DNA from: Daphnia carinata
Lineage: Eukaryota; Arthropoda; Branchiopoda; Diplostraca; Daphniidae
Length of the DNA stretch: 64,000 bases
Assembly (NCBI RefSeq): GCF_022539665.2
Contig: NC_081339.1
Span: 5,570,017-5,634,016, forward strand
Direction: 5' to 3'
In this document: piece by piece, positions 45,735 to 55,534 of the stretch
How positions within the stretch are numbered: the first letter of the stretch is position 1
Layout of the letters: every line of letters begins with the position of its first letter
Made by a program: the position numbers and the translations under genes
Notes under the pieces: generated by a model
Told to the model about the DNA's origin: nothing
What the model saw: only the letters and a program-made list of their open reading frames with translations
The model's database searches: none

Positions 45735-45929
45735 ATTTTCGTAATCCTCGTGAAATTTGGGGTCGAATTCATGTGTCAGTAGGAAATACCCGAAAATCGT
45801 CAAAAATCGCAAATTTCCCTGAACTATAGTTCAGGAAAAATCGCGATTTTGGCCAAATTAGACTTTTCGCCAAAAACAGGTCAAAATAGGTCAGACACAC
45901 CTTAAATTTCACGAGGATCACGAAAATCA
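45735..45929. mobile_element. MITE-like palindromic element, 195 bp
   Basis: The ends are inverted repeats of 24 bp with one mismatch (ATTTTCGTAATCCTCGTGAA at the left; the right end reads back ATTTTCGTGATCCTCGTGAA). The centre is a perfect palindrome, CCTGAACTATAGTTCAGG, flanked by imperfectly matching arms around ATCGC. The whole unit can fold into one long hairpin, as in foldback-type miniature inverted-repeat elements. No clear target-site duplication and no coding sequence are visible. Confidence 0.7.
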
Positions 45930-46363
45930 TATTCGTTTTGTTGTGAGCCCAGTATTTCTGGATATATAGGCTACTTCCGGTCACTTCCGGTATATTTTTT
46001 TTTCAACTTCGCAAAAACTAAAAAATGAGCATTAATATGCCAAACATTTTAAGCATTTTGATCATATATGAAATGGTGTAGTGGCTTCTTTCGTGCTTGT
46101 TTTTTTATTTTATTGTTGGTTGATCGCGCGAATTGATATACTTATTACACTACTTCGTTAACAGAGACTACTAGCATTATGTATCACGCTAATGGGAAGG
46201 TATACCTGGTAAATATAGATCATAGCATGAAGATATACCACATACTATTATTATAACCTTATCATGCACGGCCATCTGATGTATAGTCAGGTTTAAAATA
46301 TAAGCCCGACTGTTTCTTATTTTACGTTACGCTGTAGCGTATTCGCACGCTACGGGAGATTAT

Positions 46364-46436
46364 GTGATACTAATAGCTCTGAGGTAGAGCATCTGACTAC
46401 GGGAATCGAAAGTCAAGAGTTCGAGTCACGTATGGA
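46364..46436 (+). pseudogene. Decayed tRNA-like sequence, Arg(ACG)-like
   Basis: A 73-nt stretch has an A-box-like TAGCTCTGAGGTAGAGC, an anticodon-loop candidate CTACGGG with ACG in the anticodon place, and a B-box-like GTTCGAGTC. The acceptor and T stems pair poorly. It is a tRNA pseudogene or the head of a tRNA-derived SINE, not a working tRNA. Confidence 0.35.
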
Positions 46437-46635
46437 TCCTATGTGCCAGAGGATTGAGTTACGTTTCCTACTGTAGATAATATTTCTTTGTACGAAAAAT
46501 GAATCACTGTATTGTATTTATAGGTGACATTCTGAGACGGAAATATTAAATTGCGTTGGGACGCACAACAATATTATTACAAGTGCAAATAGGTTTCCTT
46601 CAAAAGACATGGAAAAATAGTTACCTATCTTACAA

Positions 46636-46705
46636 GACTCGTGGCGCTATGGTTGAGCATTGGCGTCGCACGCTAGAAATCAAGGGTTCAATCCCCTAAA
46701 GAGTC
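46636..46705 (+). pseudogene. tRNA-like sequence, Ala(CGC)-like
   Basis: A 70-nt stretch begins GACTCGT and ends AAGAGTC, pairing at six of seven acceptor positions. It has a loop GTCGCAC with CGC in the anticodon place, and a good T arm (AGGG TTCAATC CCCT). The D stem is only partly paired. It may be a degenerate tRNA or a SINE remnant; it lies 200 bp from another tRNA-like sequence. Confidence 0.4.
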
Positions 46706-47084
46706 AAAATGAAATTGAATAAATATATGTAACTCAAAATGTCAAATTAGAAATACTACGCAAGTATACAAATCAAAATCATTAATGCATTAAAAGTATT
46801 AAAAGTAGTACAATCTCCATGAAGTGAGATTAAAGTGCATTGGTCCATAAACAATGAAGTCGTCTAACAGCAACATATCCTCCCATAAATGGGAACAGCA
46901 AAAATTGAAAATATAACGTATACGTCCATAAAATGTCATTGCGACATAAGTAAGGAAATGTTCACATTAGTAAACAGAGCAACAACAGCACGAAAGTAAA
47001 AAAAGCAAAATATGTAATTGTTTTTAAAGAATTTGTATTGACAATATTAGGCACAATTTAAAGACTTGCAACTTTGAAAGGGCA

Positions 47085-47400
47085 AAATTGCCGATTTCAA
47101 AGTTGCTGTCAACCAAGGTAGGGGGAGACACTACCTCAGTTGACTCACCGGGGAGATTACCCGGTGCGTGGCTAAGAGAAGCCGGAAGAAGAGCGAAGGT
47201 CGCGGACAAGCTTTTACGTGAGCGATTAACCGTTAATTCGGATTTTTGGGTAGCCCCACAGCCCTCCAATGATATCATCGAACCATGGGGACCCCCCCCC
47301 TTTCCGGACAGCGCACTCACAACCGTTTACTGCTGATCACAGTAGGGGCATGACCCCCTACGGGCTTATTAAAAATTTAAGGGAAACGGGGCCACAGAAA
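47085..47400. other. GC-rich structured segment of unknown nature
   Basis: It stands out from AT-rich surroundings. It includes hairpin candidates CACCGGGGAGATTACCCGGTG and GTAGGGGCATGACCCCCTAC and a C-run at 47293. Open frames exist on both strands (82 and 98 codons) but match no family known to me. It could be a structured RNA, an old transposon piece or a gene remnant. Confidence 0.35.
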
Positions 47401-49377
47401 AGAAGGGAGCCCAGATATGCACTTCAATTTATATAAATTTTAATACTTTGTTTTCAGGCAGCAGCAACGACTGAAGGTAATGGGCAGGAGGCATTTTTCA
47501 AAAATTCCTTCGGGCTTCCAACCGTTATCATTATGAAATTTGGTTCGACTAGATACCTCTTTTGATTCAGTATGATTCTTAACCTATTTAAAGAAAACGA
47601 AACACGAATTAATTTTAAAACGTTTGCCTATCAATATAAATTCAATAAGGATCGGTGCAATCCTTCTTTACCTCTTGTTTTGGTGAACTACTGGTATTAA
47701 CTGTATTCAGCTAATGGTTTGACAGACATAGTGCTTGCTTGGATGGTAAGTTGACGGGCAGCGAAGAAACTAATCATTAAGCAACTACCTATTTTCTAAT
47801 ACCTATGCAAATAATACAATAAATGGCATTTTAATTAGTTGTAATCATGGGTTTCCAGGCACAAAAAAGAGACAGACTTATTGGCTGAGACGGTTCAAAA
47901 CGTTCCAACTTCTTTCAGGATCTCTGCATCAGAATGACAGACTGAGGAGTTCGGAAGTTGCAAACTGAGATAGCCAATTTCGGTAATATACTTGATCTCT
48001 TTCATACTAGGCATGTAATATAAATTTACTGTACAATGAAACAAAGCATTAAAATAATTCTGTATAAAAAATTTACAAAATTGCATTTTGTTACACCTAT
48101 TTGGCTTTGTAAAGTGATACCAACTAACAATGTAGTCCTGTGAAGTTGGTCACAGGGCATGACAAGCAATAGGTCTTCGATATAAACTGAAGCAGTCTGA
48201 TTCAAGAATGCTTCCGTTGTTCAAACAGGTTTTCTGAGTAAGGGATCTTCGTTTTCCACAAAGTTGTGTTTCACTGTGTTTCACTTTAGCATTATTAACA
48301 TTGCAAAAAAGCAAAGCCTGTAGAATGAGAATCAGAATGGTCGAAAACTTGATTTGCTGCTTAGTAAATCGGTAAAAGAATCTTTACTTTTCCCTCCTTA
48401 CTCTACTGTAAATTGTAAGAAACGTAATTCCTTTAATCACTTGCACCTCCCCTCACTTATGTCAACACGAGGCACTGTATTGAAACAGACGAAATCAACC
48501 AACGCTGCCAGATGGGTGATAATCAGCCCTGAATACCTGTTTAAAAGAAAAATTAAAAAGTCGGGCTTATTTTTTTGTCGGGCTTAAAATTTTGATCGGA
48601 ACGAGAGACATCTAGTGGTTCAAAAACCAACCATTTGAAAAATTTTGTCATTTTCAATTGCTAAGGAATTAGGGAAGTGGGTGTGCTTGTATGGTTTTCC
48701 GGTTCCCTACATTTTGTCTTTCAAAGGATATTTCAACGAAAACTTTGTGGTATATTATTTTCAATTGAATTAATCCATTGTGCTGTATGTATTGAGTTTC
48801 AAACATTTCACACTGATTTTCCCCCTTCATATAACAGTTTACCTTGCCATCCCCTAAGCAAGTTAGTGACCAGATGATTTTGGGCAAGCTATGTCTGCCA
48901 TTGCTCATCGTGGAACTGCCCAGTGAGAGGATTTACATTCTGTTTGCCACTGTGTGCTAGGCATCTTACTTCCATTTCTATCAACATCATGATCCTGAAC
49001 GCACAAGGATTGCTGACACTAGGTAGTTGTACAATAACAAAACTGATTATTTGAGAACAAAACTGTCTAAGTCTCACACTCTTCATTTGGTCACGTTGCA
49101 GTTTCCCACTATCTTTCATCTGTTGAAAGCATTCATATATGCATTCTTGTATGTTTGATGACTTCCACATTTTCATCATCAAACAGCCAAACTTTCCATA
49201 ACCAAACCTCTACCAATCCATCACTTTTTCAAAAGCAGTCTTCTCACCGTTAGCCAGCAAAAAACATATATAGGCTTTGAGACCATCTCTACCTTTTAGG
49301 TATTTTAAGTTTCCTGTTGTTGAGTATTGTTGATTGTAACATAACATTTTGTGATAGGACTTCCTTATCTGCTATTC
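47401..49377. other. Intergenic stretch, no gene recognised
   Basis: About 2 kb of AT-rich sequence. A minus-strand open stretch near 48889-49182 has mixed composition resembling coding sequence but no homology I can name. Confidence 0.35.
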
Positions 49378-49985
49378 TTGCGCCTTTGCCGCGTCGCCGT
49401 CACCATCGCCTTCGCCTCATCGCTCTTATCGTCGCTCTTACCGTCGCTCTTACCTTCGCCTCATCGCCATCGCCTTCGCCCCATCGCCATCGCCATCGCC
49501 ATCGCCTTCGCCCCATCGCCTTCGCCCCATCGCCTTCGCCCCTTCGCCTTCGCCTTCGTCTCATCGCCTTCGTCTTCGTCTCATCGCCTTCGTCTCATCG
49601 CCTTCGTCTCATCGCCTTCGTCTCATCGCCTTCGTCTCATCGCCTTCGTCTCATCGCCTTCGTCTCATCGCCTTCGTCTCATCGCCTTCGTCTTCGTCTC
49701 ATCGCCTTCGTCTCATCGCCTTCGTCTCATCGCCTTCGTCTCATCGCCTTCGTCTCATCGCCTTCGTCTCATCGCCTTCGCCTTCGTTCTCATCGCCTTC
49801 GTCTCATCGCCTTCGTCTCATCGCCTTCGTCTCATCGCCTTCGTCTCATCGCCTTCGCCTCATCGCCTTCGCCTCATCGCCTTCGCCTCATCGCCTTCGC
49901 CTCATCGCCTTCGCCCCATCGCCTCATCGCCATCGCCATCGCCATCGCGCCATCGCCTTCGCCTTCGCGCCATCTCCGTCACCCT
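49378..49985 (+). repeat. Minisatellite of 14-bp units (TCGCCTTCGTCTCA), about 600 bp
   Basis: The unit TCGCCTTCGTCTCA and close variants (TCGCCTTCGCCTCA, TCGCCTTCGCCCCA, TCGCCATCGCCATC) repeat about 40 times. Because 14 is not a multiple of three, the array reads open in several frames with a 14-residue protein period, which explains the long Ser/Pro/His/Arg/Leu frames here; these are not genes. Variants are ordered: CCATCGCCAT types at both edges and a homogeneous core, as expected from expansion of the middle. Confidence 0.92.
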
Positions 49986-50014
49986 GGTATTGTTTTGTTT
50001 TGCATTGTAGTGTG

Positions 50015-50365
50015 TAAGTTAACCCATTGGCTGCCACCCCGTTTGCGTCCCATTTTTTTTGTAGATGTAGGGACTTGGGCGCTGTTCTCCTCATGGCCAT
50101 GGGGGGAACAGTCGCCATGGCGCCTAATGGCTTTATGCCATTAGGCGCCCTTAGGCAATGCACCAGCAGGGACTTCTCCTTGTCGGCGCAGTGATAGATT
50201 ATCCAGGGGTGTGCATTCCCGGAATGGACTCTATTACTGTGCCAGCCCGGACTTGTCTTCGGACAAGTCCCACCTTGTTCGCGGATCCTTCAGACGGCGA
50301 TGCGTAGTTACTGTAGTTAAGCATCCTACGGGTTTGCATGGCCTGGCAGCCAATGGGTTAACTTA
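50015..50365. mobile_element. Terminal-inverted-repeat element with strong internal hairpins, 351 bp
   Basis: The ends are perfect 22-bp inverted repeats: TAAGTTAACCCATTGGCTGC plus CA at the left, the reverse complement at 50344-50365. Inside are a perfect 13-bp stem with a TTTAT loop (50119-50149) and a 9-bp stem closed by a TTCG tetraloop (50249-50270). The interior is GC-rich, unlike its surroundings, and holds no protein frame of note. It looks like a nonautonomous DNA transposon; it begins about 30 bp after the minisatellite ends. Confidence 0.75.
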
Positions 50366-50929
50366 GTTAAGTGTATGTTGTATGTATTTGTATGTGTAAA
50401 TATGTATGTAATTATGTATTGTGTAAAAAAGTGGTGGAATTGATGGGTGGAGGAGGGACAATAAAAACAATTCCTTTATTATATTTCTTTTTTGTATTTC
50501 ACTTTATTTACCTTCTACTTATTCGAAATCATAGTGTGCAAAACCTAGATTTCACATTCCATTCTTTCTACCAACTGTTTCACTTGTAATACAGTGTTAA
50601 GTGGGAAACTAAAATTAGCATGCACTTTCTTTGCCAAAAATTCAAGTACACAAGTGCTTTTTATCGCAAAAAAACCAAGTCTTCACAATGCAAATTTCCC
50701 AAAAATTTTCCTTTTTTTTTTATCTGGAACACATTTTGGCCACCCTGGAAGATGAACATTTTTCCAGCAAACAGTTACTTCACATACTGCTATAGTGAAT
50801 GAATGAAACCAAATGGATCTTGAGTTTTTCTTTCTTTTTTTCGTGCTGAGGAATTTTCACCAACCACAAGACTTGTGGTAGATGTATTTTATTTACACTC
50901 CAATATAAAAGTAGTGGTAGTCGTTTCAT
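50366..50929. other. AT-rich spacer
   Basis: About 560 bp with tandem TATGTAT-like short repeats near 50366-50420 and otherwise nothing identifiable. Confidence 0.4.
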
Positions 50930-51514
50930 TCACAGGGTGGTCTGCATGGCCAACACAGTAGAATAGCTATCAGGTACATCCAAGAGACCTAGAAATATAG
51001 CTACAAAACTATAATCGTTAATGATAAAACGTAACATCACTTTAACACAACTAGAAGTACCGGAACAACTAGATTGTGAAAAAGAATTACTGTTTTCTCT
51101 ACAGAAAACCCCTGTTGGTAAATTCGAGTGTACTTGACTAGCAAAATAAAAACAAAATGATAATTCAGCCAAAGCTAACTCATGCTCTTCCTTTAAAATT
51201 GTTTAAGTGTAGTGAAAATGCTTTTTTTACAATCAAATTCTAGTTACAATACCTTTAAAATTCTTTATGGATATACTTCACAACGAAGAATCAAACGTTA
51301 AGCGTTTAACGGAAAACATGGGTTAAAAACATACCTCAAGACGCAGAATCGGTTGGTAACTTTCAATGAAAGAGACGTCCATTTTTACCAACATCCTTCG
51401 TCTACGGTAGGCGACAATGAATGACGTGCCAACGTCACTTTTAAAGAGTTGCTGCTTTTTCCCATAGATGTCAGTACAATTTGGCGGACAACGGAGCTCT
51501 TTCACGTATTGATA
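50930..51514 (-). CDS. Unrecognised two-exon (or longer) protein gene
   Basis: Two minus-strand exons, 51514-51335 and 51190-50930, have good boundaries (TAGAG or ATAG acceptor, GAG|GTATGT donor, TTTAAAG acceptor) and join in frame to 146 residues plus stop. The protein contains YVKELRCPPNCTDIYGKKQQ, FIVAYRRRRMLVKMDVSFIE, a serine/cysteine-rich middle and a hydrophobic end (VMLRFIINDYSFVAIFLGLL). No family is recognised. The initiating exon is not identified; an ATG near 51613 does not join in a clean frame. It looks like a real gene because both exon edges and the frame agree. Confidence 0.5.
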
Positions 51515-53325
51515 CTCTATGAATTCAAATTAACAAAGTGAGCATGAACATAATAATTACAGGGTATAAATAAACTGACTTCGTCAACAGCTGATGCATT
51601 TTGCAAGCGATAAAAATGCCTCTTCTTTCATTGCAACGAATTTTGTGCAAGAAAAATCGTTGCAATTACGAAAGAAAACGTCAGTACAGGAAGTTGTTAC
51701 TCTTGCGCAAATTTAAATTATAATTATATCGACATGATCACGAAAATTGACTTTGTTTTGACGTGCGACTTGTTTTTCTTCTAGCAGCAGTGTACATCAC
51801 TATGCTAGCGTGAACGCCATCTAGCGGACGTAATTGCTGCTAGGGATGAATGGTGATCTACGGATTAAAATCAACCTGTCTCTTGAAAACTCATTGCTTT
51901 TACATGCAATATTAAACAAATGTCATATTTAGGGCCTAATATTAATTAGTCAAATGATTACTTATTCAACCCCTTAGAGTATACATATGAAGAAATAATG
52001 ACATGTGTTTCAGAAACACTACACCTACGGTGTAATGGTAGGACTTGGTCTCATACTATCATGCTGATGGCTCATAGCTACCTTACAGTTGAAATTACCT
52101 TGTACTCCACGACATCTCCTTGTCTAGTCCCTGTTTTCAAACGGTTTCAGAGAGGAGCCATACTTCAAATGGCTTTTAAGATATTTTAAAGTCTACATCA
52201 CATGTTGTCGTAAACGCCTGGAAGCGTCGGTCAGTATGTGAGTAGCTTACCCGAGTTAATTTTCCTTCAACCGAACGTCTCTGTAACTCTTGGGAAGTTA
52301 CAACTATCACTTGGTGAATTCACGAAGACCCTGTTGATCCGTTAAAAAAGCCATTTGTACTGTTATACGTACCATTCAAAAGGCTGAAGATGGGTGACAG
52401 ATGGTACCACATGTAGTGCCTCACAAAAGGAACTACGTCATCTATCCCAACTCCAAACATTTGCCGTTGCCACTAACCGAAGAGTTTAACGCCGTTGACC
52501 TTTAACAAATAGACGTCGGTAGGAAAACGGAACAAACAATTAAAAAATCTTTCGTTAAAAAATGCCCCTTTATTTCATCAGACGTCATGAATTCGTTGTG
52601 TTCGCTCCCAGGGCAGTAGTGACAGATGACCACCCACATGCAGAAAAAGGCAGGCATAAATTACACATTGAAATGATACCGCCATACTTGTAGTACATCA
52701 CTCGCTAGCCCAACTTCAATTTCCTTCGTTCGTCTTTATACTCAACACAACTGCAACGGTACACAAGAATAATGGAGAATGAACATTCCTACGGGGGGAA
52801 CTGTAAATAATACAAAACAGCGTGTCAGCAGCGTCAACGACAATCGATCTACTCGACCAGAAAAGGGTTCTCGAATACGAGAAAAATAACAGTGCAAAAT
52901 AACTCAAATAACAATAGATTACCAAAAAATTAAATAATAAGATTATTAGGTAAAAAATAAGAATAGTATACGAAAACCGTGGTCATCCATTGGCGGTTCC
53001 AGCGTTTAAGATTCAATTATTAGTTTTCAAAGAAAGAATGAAAATAATTCAGCATCGGTAAAAAGCGACGACATATTGGCAATTCAGACCGGCATGTATA
53101 CTAATTTGTTAGCAATTGAGTGTCACTGTGAATCGGCACATTTCTGTAATCGTCACCAAATTATCACTTGATGTTTGAACAAACAATCCGCGGGACGAAA
53201 TGAAAGCAACTGGTACGTCCCTTACGTTTCCCCTTTTTGATTAAAAAAAATATTCAAAAAGTATTAAGGTTAATCTGAGTACAAACTTTCACACCACTCG
53301 CACATATTTCATTGGTCATTTCTCA
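51515..53325. other. Intergenic stretch, no gene recognised
   Basis: About 1.8 kb of AT-rich sequence between the unrecognised gene and the third fucosyltransferase. The short frames on either strand have no recognisable content. Confidence 0.4.
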
Positions 53326-54675
53326 TTAGTTGTGCATCACCGGTTCAATACTGTTGCTGACGTTGAGGCTGAATTGATAATTGGACGTGCACGTGACTTC
53401 CTCAGCCCACCACCGTTGGACGTCCGAATAGGCCTGCGATTCCATGGGCTTGTGCAGCATCTGGCAGAGATTGCACCAGCCGTCCGTCGGGAATCTGTCC
53501 ACCATGTAGTCCTGGTTCCAGGCGTAGTAGTTCTGGTACAGATGGTCGTTTTGATGGAGGAGCCAAAGGTACTGGGCCAGCTCTTTGGGCGATCCGAAAT
53601 CTCGGGCGTTGACGTAGGAATTGGACGGGGCGTAGGCCCGGTAGTCGGCCTCGCCGTAGACGACGGGCACGACGCCGTTCTCCAGGGCCGTGTATAATTT
53701 CTCCGTGACGTAGTCGGTGCACAGCGAGCTCTCAAAGGCCAGCACAAATTTGTAATCTTCCCGCAGCATCTTCATGCACTGCCTCGTTAAAAGAAAAAGA
53801 ATTGAGAATCGAATATGGAATGATGAACAAGGTAGATATAGAATAACTACATAATATATGCAGTTGCAATGGGGGAAAGAAATGCGAGTTGGGCAGTGTT
53901 CTCACGAACGGGCGCAACACACGGGACTGTTTCTTTTTTTTTTTTTTAATGCATCATCGTTCATGATACTGAAAAGCACCAAGAAAGGATACAGATTTTC
54001 TTTCTGCCGACCTTTACGAGGCTCTTGCGATGGAGATTTTTAAAAGCAACACATCCTGACAATGGGGAATAAAAAATGCTGATAGTGCGAGGTACCGCCG
54101 GCATAACATACAATTCTTTCGTCCAAAGTCGTGAAATTTACACCCATAACGATTGTAAATGCCACGAACTTTAATTACCTATCTGGAGGGTAGGAGGAGC
54201 AAGAAATTCTTATTTTCTTTATGAACGTACAGAGTTCATTTGGTCTAGACTAGTTGAAAAGCACAACATTTAATGACGCGTCTAAATTCATGGAACAAAA
54301 TCATCTAGAAAAAGCATTGGAAACAAAACGTTAGAAAGAAAAAGGATCGACGCACCTGTTCGTGGCTACCGCAATATTTATGACCGCACCCGCCATAAAT
54401 GTCGACGGAGATGTGTTTGGCCAGCTGGCGGACGTAGTTCTCCCTGCGCACCGACGTCGGGCAAGTGGACGTGATCCAGGCGACAAGCTTCTTCTTATGT
54501 GGAATGCGACGTTGGACGGCATTGGCCGTTGGACGTGTTTTGCCGTAGCTTTTACGCATCGTCTTGCTGGCCACCAGAGCTCCGAAAGGATAACGATGGA
54601 TGATATCCGAATCCCGACGGTAGGTCATTGTCCAATTGAATTTATCCTAGTTGATCAATGTTATAATTCAAAGGA

Positions 54676-54714
<39 letters not shown>

Positions 54715-55534
54715 ATTAAATTTAAGATTACTTTTAAGAATTTAGGGATTGGCGCTAAATTGACGGGCGACGTGAATGAATAGAAAATCCATCTTTGGTG
54801 ATCGAAACGAACGGACGGCATGTCGGAAATGTTTAAATTTCCCGAATGGAAAATGATGGCGTGAGATTCGTTGAGCAGCAACCTGTCGGTCGTCGTCTTG
54901 CAGTTGGATACTCGGCATCCAGCCGATTCGAACGGCCTGGAACCCAAACCGAAATCGAAACTGGCACTTCCGTGATATTTCGTCCAAAATAGAATGATTT
55001 TCGTCTCGCCATCAGATGGATCCACAGCTCTCTAACAAAAAAAAAGCCAATTATATTTAAATTATCAAGAGTTGCGCAATGGTACGGTGACACGAAACCA
55101 GAATTTCCCACTTCAATAATAGGATCGTTCCGTTTATTTGCATGCTCACCCTTTCACGCGGTCGAACGTCCATAGGTTTCTGCAACAAAAATAGATGACA
55201 AAAAAAAAAAAAAAAACGTGAGTACGAATGGGCCAGTGCACATGCTTCACGACGAGGTCATTGAACGCGTTTAAAACATGAACGATACCTTTGGTTCCCA
55301 ATTGTGGAAACTGTAGTGAAGTTCCGAGTCGATTTCGTCGTGATCGTGGTATTCGCTGTTGGATCTTAATCCGATGAGGCACAGACACATTAGCGAAGAG
55401 ACCAAAGCGTAGTATCCGGAATTGCGAGTCAAATTGAGTTGGATGCTGTTCCAGTAGCGATTCAACCGCCGGTTGCTGAACGGACGTTTCATCTTGTCCA
55501 GCATGGATTGCCGCAGGTTCATCTGCGACTCCAT
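53326..55534 (-). CDS. Alpha-1,3-fucosyltransferase, five-exon type (copy 3)
   Basis: Exons 55534-55289, 55179-55150, 55031-54732, 54646-54356 and 53778-53326 join in frame to 439 residues. A start at 55534 puts the anchor (GYYALVSSLMCLCLIGLRS) near residues 40-58; the frame remains open upstream to an ATG at 55747. GT10 landmarks are IILFWTKYHGSASFDFGLG, SHAIIFHSGN, FNWTMTYRRDSDIIHRYPFG, ISVDIYGGCG, FVLAFESSLCTDYVTEKLYT and VVPVVYGEADYRAYAP. It keeps the family's DGWCNLCQ near the C terminus. It is far more diverged from the two island copies than they are from each other and has introns they lack, so it is an older paralog, possibly the core-fucosylation type. Confidence 0.9.
54682..54711 (+). 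repeat. (GA)n microsatellite in a fucosyltransferase intron
   Basis: A run of about 14 GA units lies in the intron between exons 3 and 4 of the gene at 53326-55534, close to the acceptor side of exon 4. Confidence 0.9.

Noticed and set aside
46364-46705. Functional tRNA genes
   Set aside because: Stems in the first sequence and the D arm of the second pair too poorly; they are listed as decayed tRNA-like sequences instead.
49378-49985. Possible CRISPR array
   Set aside because: The 14-bp units are directly abutting with no unique spacers, and the surrounding genes are eukaryotic with introns.
49317-50144. Open frames of 275 and 219 codons on the plus strand rich in Ser, Pro, His, Arg and Leu
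   Set aside because: They are produced by the 14-bp minisatellite, which reads open in several frames; there is no domain and no splice context.
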